A stretch of 33,789 bases of DNA. It comes from an uncultured Eubacteriales bacterium (GTDB lineage Bacteria; Bacillota; Clostridia; Saccharofermentanales; Fastidiosipilaceae). The position numbers were made by a program, and so were the translations under genes. Of the stretch, positions 1 through 8,729 are shown one piece after another (within the stretch, counting starts at the first letter, position 1; every line of letters starts with the position of its first letter). The notes below the pieces were generated by a model. It did no database searches. It was not told the DNA's origin and saw nothing but the letters and a program-made list of their open reading frames with translations. The stretch covers positions 1 to 33,789 of the forward strand of contig CABKML010000019.1 in NCBI GenBank assembly GCA_902373515.1, given 5' to 3'.

Positions 1-101
1 CTTTTGCAGCTGCTGTCTCTGTAAAGGTGCTTGGAACAACAGCGTCAGCTGGAGAATTTTCAGACAGCGAATGCTTTGAAAAAAGCGGAAGGAGTTATGT
101 T
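1..101. other. Left window edge, upstream of panE-like gene
   Basis: No complete gene is visible here. Frame 1 reads LLQLLSL and stops with TAA at 22-24, which could be the last codons of a gene starting outside the window. This cannot be verified from so little sequence. The stretch ends in the ribosome site GGAAGGAG (87-94) of the next gene. Confidence 0.3.
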
Positions 102-1025
102 ATGTTTATTTATATTGCAGGTGCCGGTGCTATGGGGTGCCGTTTCGGTTATCAATTGCAGAAGAGCGGGAACGAAGTGGTGTTGCTGGATTCCTGGCAG
201 GCTCATATTGATGCCATCAAGGCTCACGGTTTACATATTGTGGGCGATCAGGATGAAGTTGTACCGATGACTATTATGCGGCCGGAAGAAGCACATAAGC
301 AGGCTGAGTTTATTATTTTGTTTACGAAGGCTATGCAATTGCAGGATATGCTGGAAAAAATTAAACCGGTTATCGGTCCTGAGACCAAAGTTCTGTGCCT
401 GCTCAACGGTTTGGGGCATGAAGATGTGATCAGCAAATACATTAAGCATGAGAATATTATGATGGGTGTAACAGTCTGGACAGCCGGTTTGAAAGGCCCG
501 GGCGAGGCTATTTTGCAAGGCAAGGGTACGATTAATCTGCAAAGTTTCGCTGCTGCCGGTGAAGCTGCGGTGCAGGATATTGTTGATACGATGAATGCGG
601 CCGGCTTAAATGTTATTTATGATAATGATGTTGTGCCTTCAATTTGGCGTAAAGCTTGTGTCAACGGCACAATGAATTCGACTTGCGCTTTGACGGATGC
701 CACTATCGGCCAATTTTTCGCCAGTGAAGCGGCAATTAGAATTGTTAAGACGATTATTCATGAATTCGTTCTGGTCGGTACAGCTGAAGGCGTGAAGTTG
801 AATGAACAGGAAATTGTCGATTATGTTATGCATACAGCTGAGATTGCTGCCCGGCATTATCCGTCCATGCATCAGGATTTGATTCAAAATCACCGCTTGA
901 CCGAGATTGATTACATCAACGGTGCTGTGGCTCGTAAAGGCGCAAAGTTGGGGATTGCAACTCCTTATTGCCAGATGATTACCGATTTGATTCATGCCAA
1001 AGAGAGCATTTTGAATATTAAATAA
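102..1025 (+). CDS. panE: 2-dehydropantoate 2-reductase family protein (ketopantoate reductase, ApbA/PanE)
   Basis: A 307-residue NADPH-dependent reductase. The family reduces ketopantoate to pantoate in coenzyme A biosynthesis, in the cytoplasm. The N-terminal Rossmann motif GAGAMG is at residues 7-12. FTKA (74-77) and NGLG (102-105) are the usual family blocks. The helix with WRKACVNGTMN places K184 and N188 where the catalytic lysine and substrate-binding asparagine lie in the family. Length matches the usual ~300 residues. ATG at 102 was chosen because GGAAGGAG (87-94) sits 7 nt upstream and the glycine motif starts right after it; the frame stays open further upstream without a better start. 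No other pantothenate gene is nearby, so the exact substrate is inferred, and paralogs acting on other 2-ketoacids exist. A strong terminator follows. Confidence 0.85.
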   Translation: MFIYIAGAGAMGCRFGYQLQKSGNEVVLLDSWQAHIDAIKAHGLHIVGDQDEVVPMTIMRPEEAHKQAEFIILFTKAMQLQDMLEKIKPVIGPETKVLCLLNGLGHEDVISKYIKHENIMMGVTVWTAGLKGPGEAILQGKGTINLQSFAAAGEAAVQDIVDTMNAAGLNVIYDNDVVPSIWRKACVNGTMNSTCALTDATIGQFFASEAAIRIVKTIIHEFVLVGTAEGVKLNEQEIVDYVMHTAEIAARHYPSMHQDLIQNHRLTEIDYINGAVARKGAKLGIATPYCQMITDLIHAKESILNIK

Positions 1026-1050
1026 ATTATATTCGGAAAATGATGTTTTC

Positions 1051-1084
1051 AAAGCCTGTCTGAATTTTCAGATAGGCTTTTTTG
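1051..1084 (+). terminator. Rho-independent terminator after panE-like gene
   Basis: AAAGCCTGTCTGA pairs with TCAGATAGGCTTT (one mismatch or wobble) around a 4-5 nt loop, and a run of T follows. It starts 25 nt after the panE stop. Confidence 0.85.
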
Positions 1085-1128
1085 GCAGGCGTGAGCTTAT
1101 TATGAGGGCAGCCGGGCGGATTTAAGTC

Positions 1129-1155
1129 TTGATAATTTCGAAATTATGTTATAAT
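1129..1155 (+). promoter_or_regulatory. Promoter of tRNA-Leu
   Basis: TTGATA (1129-1134) and TATAAT (1150-1155) are separated by a short 15-bp spacer. The -10 box ends 13 nt before the mature tRNA start. The -10 is consensus and the -35 is approximate. Confidence 0.6.
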
Positions 1156-1168
1156 ACAAAAAAGTTTG

Positions 1169-1250
1169 GCGGTCGTGGTGAAATTGGCAGACACGCCGGA
1201 TTTAGGTTCCGGTGATGCAAGTCATGCAGGTTCGAGTCCTGTCGACCGCA
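1169..1250 (+). tRNA. tRNA-Leu (anticodon UAG)
   Basis: The acceptor strands GCGGTCG (1169-1175) and CGACCGC (1243-1249) pair perfectly, with discriminator A1250. The anticodon stem CCGGA/TCCGG (1196-1200, 1208-1212) encloses a loop with TAG at 1203-1205. The TTCGAGT T-loop block and an extended variable arm fit a class II leucine tRNA. The 3' CCA is not encoded. Confidence 0.95.
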
Positions 1251-1257
1251 TAATGAA

Positions 1258-1294
1258 AGTCCGTACTGTAGCAGCATGCCGGGTACGGATTTTT
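1258..1294 (+). terminator. Terminator after tRNA-Leu
   Basis: TCCGTAC (1260-1266) pairs with GTACGGA (1283-1289), followed by TTTTT. It lies 8 nt downstream of the tRNA. Confidence 0.75.
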
Positions 1295-1376
1295 GCTTAT
1301 GGAAATTATACTTGAAGAAGCGGCCGTCAGCGGCGGGTAAGCAACTTTTAGATTATAAGAAAGTGACTGAATAATT

Positions 1377-3113
1377 ATGACAAAGACATTGGAAAATTTA
1401 GCACATGTACTTGGAGCTGCAATTTTGAACCGGGGAGAGATGCAGACGGAAGTTAAGCAAATAGCCTTCGATTCCCGTTATGTGACGGCCGGAGGCGTGT
1501 TTTTTGCGATTAAAGGGTTGGAAGCGGACGGACATGATTATCTGGATAAAGCCTGTGCGCAGGGGGCAATAGCGTTGGTTGTGCAGGATGCGGCCAAGAT
1601 AAAAGGTTTGCAATCTTCCGTTACCTGTCTGCAGGTCCAAGATACAAGGCAGGCCTTGGCGGCAGCGGCGAACTGGTTTTATGATGCACCGTCTAAGTCT
1701 TTGCAGGTTATCGGTATTACCGCCTCCAACGGCAAGACATCTACAAGTTTAATGTATAAGACAATTGCACTTACGGCCGGGAAAGAGATAGGTGTTGTCG
1801 GTACAGTCAGTTATGAAACGGCTAAACGCAGTGAAATGAGCCATTTGACGACACCGGATGCGGTTAAGTTGGAGCAGCTGTTACGGGAGATGGCGGACAG
1901 TAATTATCATTATGCCGTTATGGAATGTTCGTCTATCGGTTTGGATCAGCGACGTAATTACGGGGTGAAATATCGGGCGGCGGCGTTCAATAATATCAGT
2001 CGGGAACACTTGGATTATCACGGTTCTTTCGCTAATTATCTGCAGGCTAAAATGCGTCTGATTACAGATTGTGCCGATGAAAATACGGCAGTTGTGCTGA
2101 ATTTTGATGATCCGGTTATTTATGAGCAGCGTGCGGCGGTTAAGGGACGGCTTTTAGGTTTTGCCGACTTAAGTAATTGGCCGGAGCAACGCTTGAGTCA
2201 GGTGCAGCGGGAAGAGGATCGGCCGCAAGTTCTGGCGGCGGACGTGGATTTGTCGGCGGGCTTGCCGCATTTTTCTATTTTGCTGGACTGTGCGACGGCG
2301 CAGCAATTACAGGGGGCGCAAGCGGCTTGGCAAACGACAGGCAGACGGCAGATAGGTGCGTACAGTTATTATGTCTACCCTTTGAGCTTGCAGGTGCCGG
2401 GTTATCATTCCGTGATGAATGCTTTGTCGGCTTTCAGTTTGGCTATTGTCAGCGGCTTTTCACCTGTAGAAGCTTGTAACGGTTTGGCGCGCTATCAGGG
2501 GATAGAACGGCGTTTCCAACAAATTCTGGCTCCGGTTAAAGTGCAGGGGACTGCCTGGCAGAAGGTGGTTGATTATCAAATTTACGATGACCATTTCGCC
2601 AACCCCGGTAATATCATTTTTTCTTTAACTTCTTTAAGTAAAATGGATTATCGGCATTTACATATTCTATATGCGATCAGAGGCAAGCGCGGCGTTACGG
2701 TGAATACGGAAAACATTCAGCAGCTGGCACCTTTTTTACCGAAATTACGTTTGGCCTCATTCAGTGCCACTTTATCACAGGACGTTGTCGGACATTACGA
2801 TCAGGTGCAGGCGGACGAGCTTGGCGCTTTTCAGGAGTCTATGCGTGCAATTAATTTGCCCTATAAACTTTATCCGACGCTTAAAGGGGCGATTAAAGCT
2901 GTTTTGCCCGAGTTACAGCCGGGTGATGTGCTGCTGCTTGCAGGTTGTCAGGGGATGGATGCCGGAGCGCGTTTGTGTTTAGAGCAGCTGGCGGCGCAGC
3001 ATCCGGATTTGGCGGCAGAAGTTATTATGCAGGCTGTCAAAGATCGAGTTTGCGGGCAGGCGAATGAAGCGACGGATAAGGATAAGTTATTTGCCGGTGA
3101 GGCGGGCAAATAA
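1377..3113 (+). CDS. Mur ligase family protein, MurE-like (UDP-N-acetylmuramyl-tripeptide synthetase-like)
   Basis: A 578-residue ATP-dependent amide ligase of the Mur family. MurE adds the third amino acid to UDP-MurNAc-dipeptide in the cytoplasm. A MurE-like N-terminal domain (FDSRYVTAGGVFFAIKG, about 31-47) precedes the central ATPase domain with P-loop GITASNGKTST (113-123). TTPD (158-161), MECSSIGLDQRR (182-193) and FNNISREHLDYHGS (204-217) follow, and YLQAKMRL holds the lysine (K225) that is carbamylated in the family. The C-terminal domain is divergent: where MurE has YAHTPD it reads YQIYDDHFANP, and I find no DNPR motif that marks diaminopimelate-adding MurE. It may therefore be a paralog with another acceptor amino acid or substrate. 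The ribosome site before ATG 1377 is weak. Its 3' end overlaps the convergent dehydrogenase gene by 27 bp. Confidence 0.75.
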   Translation: MTKTLENLAHVLGAAILNRGEMQTEVKQIAFDSRYVTAGGVFFAIKGLEADGHDYLDKACAQGAIALVVQDAAKIKGLQSSVTCLQVQDTRQALAAAANWFYDAPSKSLQVIGITASNGKTSTSLMYKTIALTAGKEIGVVGTVSYETAKRSEMSHLTTPDAVKLEQLLREMADSNYHYAVMECSSIGLDQRRNYGVKYRAAAFNNISREHLDYHGSFANYLQAKMRLITDCADENTAVVLNFDDPVIYEQRAAVKGRLLGFADLSNWPEQRLSQVQREEDRPQVLAADVDLSAGLPHFSILLDCATAQQLQGAQAAWQTTGRRQIGAYSYYVYPLSLQVPGYHSVMNALSAFSLAIVSGFSPVEACNGLARYQGIERRFQQILAPVKVQGTAWQKVVDYQIYDDHFANPGNIIFSLTSLSKMDYRHLHILYAIRGKRGVTVNTENIQQLAPFLPKLRLASFSATLSQDVVGHYDQVQADELGAFQESMRAINLPYKLYPTLKGAIKAVLPELQPGDVLLLAGCQGMDAGARLCLEQLAAQHPDLAAEVIMQAVKDRVCGQANEATDKDKLFAGEAGK

Positions 3114-3932
3114 GCCGGCCGGCAGCAGACCGGCGAGGCAGCGCAGAATATAAGTTATAAAAGAAGAGTAGGAAACATCTTTCCCGGCTTTGGCCGCCTT
3201 GATGGCGGATTTTGCTACTTTGAGCGGATTTTCCAAAGCAAGCTTCTTGTATAGAGGCAAGCCGGCGGCCGCATTGCTCGTAGAGGAGCTGTTTTTGTTT
3301 GCATCTGCGGGCAGATATTTAGCGGCAGTCTGCAGAAAAGCGCTTAACATAGGGCCGGGGCAGGCAACGGTACAATGCCACGGTAAAGAGGCGGCCTGCC
3401 ATTCGGCGTTCAGAGCAATTGAAAAATTGCGTAAATAACTTTTGCCGGCGCTGTAGACGGCGAAGTTGGCCTGCGGGGTGAAGGCGGAGGAAGAAGCGAC
3501 GTTGATGACTGTGACTTTGCTGTGCGGAGAGAATTTACCATTTTCCAGAAAATAGCTTAATAAAAGGGTAGGGGCGAAGACGTTGAGTTTTAAGCATAAT
3601 TCCTGATCCTTGGAATTTTGGGCGGCAAAAGGACCTTTGAAGCCGATGCCGGCGTTGTTGATCAGACAGGTGATTTGCCAGTCACAGCCGAGTTCGGCGT
3701 TGATAGCAGCTGCCAATTCTTCAGCCGCATTATCCTTACTCAAATCCAGGTTTATGGCGATATAAGGCAGGGGGAGGGTAGCTGCAAGGCGCTTGCAACC
3801 GGAATTTTCCTCAACTTTCAGGCCGGTAAGAACATAGTAGTTACCGAAATAAGTTTGCTCGGTTGCTAAAGTTTGCAGGAAAGCTTGCCCCAGGCTGCCG
3901 TCGGCGCCGCTTATGATTATCAGTTCTTTCAT
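3087..3932 (-). CDS. Short-chain dehydrogenase/reductase (SDR) family protein
   Basis: A 281-residue NAD(P)-dependent oxidoreductase with a Rossmann fold. The cofactor motif is GADGSLGQ (9-16), a variant of TGxxxGxG. NNAG is at 92-95. The catalytic triad is complete: Ser in VASSSA (146-150), Y160 and K164 in YSAGK. A CPGPM block follows. The start is placed at the ATG just before KELIIISGADG, because SDRs begin directly with the first beta strand; the frame opens 20 codons earlier but those residues look non-coding. It is the last gene of the minus-strand group, 81 nt after the deacetylase-like gene. Substrate cannot be told from sequence. Confidence 0.85.
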   Translation of the reverse strand: MKELIIISGADGSLGQAFLQTLATEQTYFGNYYVLTGLKVEENSGCKRLAATLPLPYIAINLDLSKDNAAEELAAAINAELGCDWQITCLINNAGIGFKGPFAAQNSKDQELCLKLNVFAPTLLLSYFLENGKFSPHSKVTVINVASSSAFTPQANFAVYSAGKSYLRNFSIALNAEWQAASLPWHCTVACPGPMLSAFLQTAAKYLPADANKNSSSTSNAAAGLPLYKKLALENPLKVAKSAIKAAKAGKDVSYSSFITYILRCLAGLLPAGLFARLTGK

Positions 3933-4013
3933 TTTTTCGCTTCTTCTTTCCGGTTGAATTCCTGTTGAATTAGAGTGGAGTTTCAGCTGCAACTATAGAG
4001 CGGAAATTCGGCG

Positions 4014-5624
4014 TTAAGACATTAAACTCAGCGGAATTTCGTTCAAATTTAAGCAGGTATAACCTTCAGCTTTTATTTTTTTAATTAAAGGTTCCAAAAG
4101 GTCGACTTCAACTTGCGAACGACCGTCCAAGCGCAAAATTAAGCCGTCGTGCAATTCTCTTTCTATGTAGTTCAGAGCTTCCGGTACCGTATAGGGTAAT
4201 TTCGCATAGTTACGATTCCTGAGTTTGTCGTAACGGAAATTGAGCTTATCTTTGGCATCAGGCCAAAAATTGTGTAATTCCAAGCCCCAGAAAGTCGGGT
4301 AATAACCGCTGTTTCTGACTAAAGCCAGAGTTAATTCGCTGTATGAACCTGAAGGCGGACGATAGAAGCTGTCCAACTGTCTGCCGGTCAAAAGTTCGAA
4401 GTTCTTCTCCAATTTGTGCAGACTTTTGAGAAAAGTTTTGCGGTTGCGGATTGAAAGACGGGCGGAATCTTCAAAGTCCCAGCCCAACGAGCCGATGCAG
4501 TGGTTTTCCTTATCCATACGCAGAACGAGGTCCGGCGCTTCGCTGAGAAAATCGCCGCCGATGAAGAAACTGCAAGGAATCTGATAAGCTTTGAGAATAT
4601 CCAAGACCTGTTTGGCCTTCATTTTTTCGCCTTTGACAAAATCGTAAGTTATATATATGACTTTTTCCGGGCGATATTTGGCATTGGCTTTTTGCAATTC
4701 GGTTAATTGTCTCTTGGCGGAACTTGCAGTTGGAGCAGCCGGTGCAACTTGCTGAACGGTCGCATCCGGTCCGGTAGAGGCGCGGGGCGCAGTCGGGTGC
4801 TTCTTGTTTTCTTTTTCGGCTTTTTCCAAATAACTTCGGTGGATGGCATTCATATCCTTCAATGTAAGCGGATTGAGATCCCAAAGGACGTTATAAGTAG
4901 CACAATAATTGGCGGTATTATCGCTGATTACAGGCAGACGGTGATTATCGGCGCTCAATTTGGTGTGCTGAATTTCCCATTCAAGATAGCGCGTATCGGC
5001 GTCAATTGCCGTACTTAAATTAGGCAGGCGCGGCAGACGTAAGTCACTTTTCCGACTGACAATTAAGTTGGGACCGATAGGTTTGCCGTAAAAAAGGCGG
5101 CCTTTGATATCTTTGCCGAAAGTGTAATTAACGGTCGTTTGCGTGACGGCGGCGGAGGTACTTTGCACTTCGTCATTGCTCTGAATTTTAATTTGTGTAG
5201 TTAAAGGCAGCGGTTCCGCATTATTTTCACTGTAATTATCATGAGGCACAGTTAAAGGGTGAGACGGCCAGAGAATCAAAGTCAGACCGATTAACAGCAG
5301 AAAACCTGAAATGTAGATCAACAAAGTGATGAAGTCGAAATGCGGCGGCAGACGGTGGCCGAAGTTGAGTTTGTGATAGTGTCGCAACTGGGCATCGATA
5401 ATAGTGGAGGGATTGAGCGGACCTGCAGGATTGGCAGCAGCTTCTTGATCCGAAGGCAGAACGGCAGCCTTTTTCGGCTGCGCCGGCTGGGGCATTTGCG
5501 GGCCGCTAACAGGCACACTTGCATAAGCTGCTTCAGTCCGAGCGGCATTTATTATCCGCGGAGCAAGCGGCGAGGCAGTGCTGTCAAAAGATGCAGGAGT
5601 AGAATTTTGTTTTTTCTTCTTCAT
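4014..5624 (-). CDS. Membrane-anchored protein with degenerate polysaccharide deacetylase (NodB-type) domain
   Basis: 536 residues. Residues 1-97 are Pro/Ala-rich and probably cytoplasmic, 98-119 form one membrane span, and the rest would lie outside. The C-terminal ~210 residues follow the carbohydrate esterase family 4 fold: VIYITYDF at motif 1, a CSFFIGGDF strand, and YRPPSGSYS at motif 3. The metal and catalytic positions are eroded. Motif 1 lacks the second aspartate of FDDG (YDF). Motif 2, normally HTxxH, reads CIGSLGWDFED. Motif 5, normally ending LHD, reads LRLD. It is therefore probably a non-catalytic carbohydrate- or peptidoglycan-binding relative, or has an altered metal site. It lies 24 nt after the dGTPase-like gene, likely in the same transcript. 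Confidence 0.75.
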   Translation of the reverse strand: MKKKKQNSTPASFDSTASPLAPRIINAARTEAAYASVPVSGPQMPQPAQPKKAAVLPSDQEAAANPAGPLNPSTIIDAQLRHYHKLNFGHRLPPHFDFITLLIYISGFLLLIGLTLILWPSHPLTVPHDNYSENNAEPLPLTTQIKIQSNDEVQSTSAAVTQTTVNYTFGKDIKGRLFYGKPIGPNLIVSRKSDLRLPRLPNLSTAIDADTRYLEWEIQHTKLSADNHRLPVISDNTANYCATYNVLWDLNPLTLKDMNAIHRSYLEKAEKENKKHPTAPRASTGPDATVQQVAPAAPTASSAKRQLTELQKANAKYRPEKVIYITYDFVKGEKMKAKQVLDILKAYQIPCSFFIGGDFLSEAPDLVLRMDKENHCIGSLGWDFEDSARLSIRNRKTFLKSLHKLEKNFELLTGRQLDSFYRPPSGSYSELTLALVRNSGYYPTFWGLELHNFWPDAKDKLNFRYDKLRNRNYAKLPYTVPEALNYIERELHDGLILRLDGRSQVEVDLLEPLIKKIKAEGYTCLNLNEIPLSLMS

Positions 5625-5648
5625 AATTAACTATTTTACACAATAAAG

Positions 5649-7241
5649 TCAAACAACACTAATACCTTTGAGTTGCTGATACAAGTCACGGGCGTAATTA
5701 TCGGTCATACCGCAAATGTAGTCGGTAATTAAGAGTAGTCGTAAATAAAGTTGTTCCTCCGGACTTTTATCAGCAGACTGCAAGTGATAACTTTGCGCAT
5801 AGTTTTTGGAGACAAGTCGCATCAGGCGTTCGTAAACAGGTTGATTATCTGCACTTTCCTGACCGTAATTGATACAGGCGGGAATGAAAAGGTCCAATAA
5901 GCTGTTAATTACAGTGTTACAGGCGACTTCCAGCGTGACGATATCTTTGGACGTAAAGACATAGCGGTAGGCAATTTCACCTAATAAATCCAGAAGATAG
6001 CCGCTGTAACGACCGGCAGCCAGGGGTGAGGTACAGTTGCCCTGCATAATTGCACAATAATTTTCACAGAAAGAAGCAGCCAAGTCCTGCAACAGGCGGT
6101 TTTGCGCCTGCATTAACCAATTTTGGACAGCGTACAATTCCGTTTCGACATAGCCGCGTTTCCGAGCCAGATTGTAAAAATTGTTCAAGTCCGCCGCATC
6201 GTCGGCCAGTTCCGGGTGAACGGCGGCAGCTTGGGTGATATGGGCGAGCAACGTGAAATAATTAAGTTTGTTTTTTCGTAAAGCATCTTCAATATCGGCA
6301 GTCCGATAAGCAATATCATCACAGGCTTCCAGCAGAAAAGACAGCGGATGACGACAGGCAGTTTCCCCCAAAGTGACGGGGTAAGTATAACTTAATTGCT
6401 CCGAGTTGCTGTCAGACGGTGCAATGTCGCCGCTTAAAGCTGTCCCCAACGTCAGCGACAGTTCGTGGAAAATGGCTTTTTCAGCATAAAAATAACCTAA
6501 TTTATGGCGGGCAATATTGCCGCTGCTGTGAGCAACGCTGTTATCGCCGTGAGCGACATCCGTCGTCCGATTTTCAATATTCAGAGAATTGACAGGATAT
6601 TTAATCAGGCAGTGCAGCAAAGGGTAAGTTAAATGCATCCCGGAGTTGTCGTCTAAAAAATGTAACTTTGTCAACAGGCGCAGAGCCTGCGCATTACCTT
6701 CGAAATTGTAAAAGTCCTGCTGCATTTGCTGATTCAACCAGTGAGTCAGTGATTTTTGGCGATATTGCAGGCGGGAGAGATTGTTCTTAAACCAGGAGCG
6801 GATTGTTGTTTCGCCGTAATGTCCGAAGGGGGGATTGCCGATATCGTGCAGCAAACCGGCAGACAGGAGAATATTTTCAATGATAGCTATTTCAGTGGTG
6901 TCGGGCAGTTCCAAGCCGGCCGGCAGGGGTGTTTTGCGGGTATATTCGCGTAATTTGTTGAAAGTTAATTGACTGATAGTTTTGGCAAAAGATGCAGTTT
7001 CCAAAGAATGCGTCAGACGGGTGCGGACGAAATCGCTTTTATCCAGCGGGAAAACCTGCGTTTTATCCTGTAAACGGCGAAAACTGGCAGATAGAATAAT
7101 TCTTTGAAAATCAGTTTCAAAGGGTTTGCTTGTCAAGTTCACATCGCCGGCAGGTGCAGTTTGTTGCAGCGGGAAACGCAGCGGTTGTAAAAGTCGTTTC
7201 CAGGATAAGAATTTTTGCTTGTGACATAATTCAACACTCAT
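5649..7241 (-). CDS. dgt: dGTPase-like HD-domain deoxynucleotide triphosphohydrolase
   Basis: 530 residues. The family hydrolyses dGTP (or other dNTPs) to the nucleoside and triphosphate. The HD metal site is visible: H78 in TRLTHSLE, H132-D133 in LLHDIGNPPFGH, and the later EACDDIAYRTADIED block carries the last metal aspartate. The opening FETDFQRIILSASFRRLQDKTQVF is the typical dGTPase N-terminus. The start at 7241 is supported by a GAAAGAGG-like site; the frame is open 46 codons further upstream, but that part lies inside the RNase Z gene. The start overlaps the RNase Z stop by 11 bp, suggesting translational coupling. Which dNTP is preferred cannot be read from sequence. Confidence 0.88.
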   Translation of the reverse strand: MSVELCHKQKFLSWKRLLQPLRFPLQQTAPAGDVNLTSKPFETDFQRIILSASFRRLQDKTQVFPLDKSDFVRTRLTHSLETASFAKTISQLTFNKLREYTRKTPLPAGLELPDTTEIAIIENILLSAGLLHDIGNPPFGHYGETTIRSWFKNNLSRLQYRQKSLTHWLNQQMQQDFYNFEGNAQALRLLTKLHFLDDNSGMHLTYPLLHCLIKYPVNSLNIENRTTDVAHGDNSVAHSSGNIARHKLGYFYAEKAIFHELSLTLGTALSGDIAPSDSNSEQLSYTYPVTLGETACRHPLSFLLEACDDIAYRTADIEDALRKNKLNYFTLLAHITQAAAVHPELADDAADLNNFYNLARKRGYVETELYAVQNWLMQAQNRLLQDLAASFCENYCAIMQGNCTSPLAAGRYSGYLLDLLGEIAYRYVFTSKDIVTLEVACNTVINSLLDLFIPACINYGQESADNQPVYERLMRLVSKNYAQSYHLQSADKSPEEQLYLRLLLITDYICGMTDNYARDLYQQLKGISVV

Positions 7242-8520
7242 AATCAGCCTCTTTCTGCGCGGAAATTTGTTGCCATGTTGCTTGAGCGGCATCTGCGGGA
7301 ATAAAAGTATCCAGGTCACGGGCAATGTAACTGTTTTTGAAAAAACTGCGGGCGTAATCCAGGTAAGTTTCAGGTTCAATTAAACTTGCGGAAAAATGCG
7401 TTAAAATTAAGGCTTTAACTTGAGCATTCGCCGCCTGTAAGCAGGCTTCTTTCATCGTCATATGGCGATTTTTGACAGCTAAAGGCAACTTGTCTTCCAA
7501 AGCATAGTTGGATTCGGAAATTAATACTTCGACAGCTCGGAGAAATTCGCTGTTACAAGCCAGCGGCCGGGTGTCCGTGACATAAGCCAGACTGAATTTG
7601 TGCCGACTTGGGCCCAAAACCTCGTGCGAGGAAAATTCGTAATCCTGGCCTTTGTAACGATAAGAAAGGTGATAACCTTGCTGTAAGAATGACCAGAATC
7701 CTTGAAAAATGCCTAAAGCCATAGCTTTGTTGCTGCTGAATTTTCCTGATTGGTAAAAGTCGAAGCGAAAACCCAGGCAGGGAACGCTGTGTTTCTGGGC
7801 AGCTGCATTAATATACAAATCTACCGGGAAATCCGGTTCCGGAGTTAAGCTTAAATTTTCATAGCGGCTGAGTTGCTTCTGCAAGCGACTTTGTTTCTGC
7901 AAAGCTGCCGGCGTTTGCTGTTGATAAAAAAGATTACATTCCGGAAATAGAGCTTCGAGCTTGGTGTTCGCCGGGTCTTGTGCAGCTGCAGGCGGCAGGT
8001 CGACGCTTTTACAGAGTTCGTCCGTTTTTTTGCTTAAAAGGCAGTAAAATCCGGCGGCATTGATAACCTTCGGGTCGGAAAGGGCGAGGCTGATTTTATA
8101 ACCGTCGGAGGTACGGACCAACGCCAGCGGACCGCGGGAGTAAAGGTCGGAAGGGGTAAAGCTGCCGTCCATTTCAAGCACATAAATTCCGTAAGATTGC
8201 CTACCGACAAGGCAGATGAATTGACTTAAGAGATTACGGGAACCTTTAGGGGCTAATATAAGTAAATCGTTGGTACGCTTAGCCATGCCCATTGTGCACA
8301 GAAGACCGGGCAAACCGAAAATGTGATCACCGTGGAGGTGCGATAGACAAATAATATCAATATTGACAAAGCCCGTATGCAGATGCAGCAGACTTTTTTG
8401 GGTACCTTCACCGCAGTCAAGCAGCAACTTGCGACCGTCATAGCTGAGTACAGCGGAACTGAGATTACGATTTTTTAACGGTAGAGCGCCGCCGGTACCG
8501 GCAAATTCTATTTTGAACAT
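7231..8520 (-). CDS. rnz: Ribonuclease Z (tRNase Z), long form
   Basis: A metallo-beta-lactamase-fold endonuclease that removes the 3' trailer of tRNA precursors. The motif HLHGDH (61-66) binds zinc, and the N-terminal block GTGGALPLKNRN is typical. Further on come AYVTDTRP, a histidine before MTMKEA, and LILTHFSAS. At 429 residues it is about 110 longer than usual bacterial RNase Z. The extra length lies between about residues 160 and 250 and is Gln/Leu-rich. The role fits this genome because the three tRNA genes in the window lack an encoded CCA, which is the usual substrate class. It is the first gene of the minus-strand group. An AAAGGA site precedes the ATG. Confidence 0.9.
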   Translation of the reverse strand: MFKIEFAGTGGALPLKNRNLSSAVLSYDGRKLLLDCGEGTQKSLLHLHTGFVNIDIICLSHLHGDHIFGLPGLLCTMGMAKRTNDLLILAPKGSRNLLSQFICLVGRQSYGIYVLEMDGSFTPSDLYSRGPLALVRTSDGYKISLALSDPKVINAAGFYCLLSKKTDELCKSVDLPPAAAQDPANTKLEALFPECNLFYQQQTPAALQKQSRLQKQLSRYENLSLTPEPDFPVDLYINAAAQKHSVPCLGFRFDFYQSGKFSSNKAMALGIFQGFWSFLQQGYHLSYRYKGQDYEFSSHEVLGPSRHKFSLAYVTDTRPLACNSEFLRAVEVLISESNYALEDKLPLAVKNRHMTMKEACLQAANAQVKALILTHFSASLIEPETYLDYARSFFKNSYIARDLDTFIPADAAQATWQQISAQKEADYEC

Positions 8521-8662
8521 TGGTGTCCTTTCGTCTTTTTGAATGCTGCTTACAGTTTAACAAATATCGGGCGGAAATTAAATTTATTGGAGCTGCCGGA
8601 GCTGCCGTGATGCAGTGATTCCGGTTCGGTGATTCGGCGAAATTTATTGTGATAGCTGTTAT

Positions 8663-8709
8663 GTAATCTGATTGTAATCTTATGCGTATAGAATTGACTT
8701 AATTATAAC
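8663..8709 (+). promoter_or_regulatory. Candidate promoter with 11-bp direct repeat upstream of the ABC operon
   Basis: TGTAATCT occurs at 8663-8670 and again at 8674-8681, an 11-bp phase as in OmpR-class response-regulator sites. A TATAAC -10 candidate lies at 8704-8709 with a poor -35 (TTATGC, 8681-8686), 17 bp apart. A weak -35 overlapped by a regulator site suggests activation. No regulator gene is in the window. Confidence 0.45.
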
Positions 8710-8729
8710 GATGTAACAACGGTGAGTTT

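Noticed and set aside
4510..4884. A 124-codon minus-strand frame in another phase of the deacetylase-like gene
   Set aside because: Lies wholly inside the real gene and its translation is low-complexity and Cys/Arg-rich with no domain.
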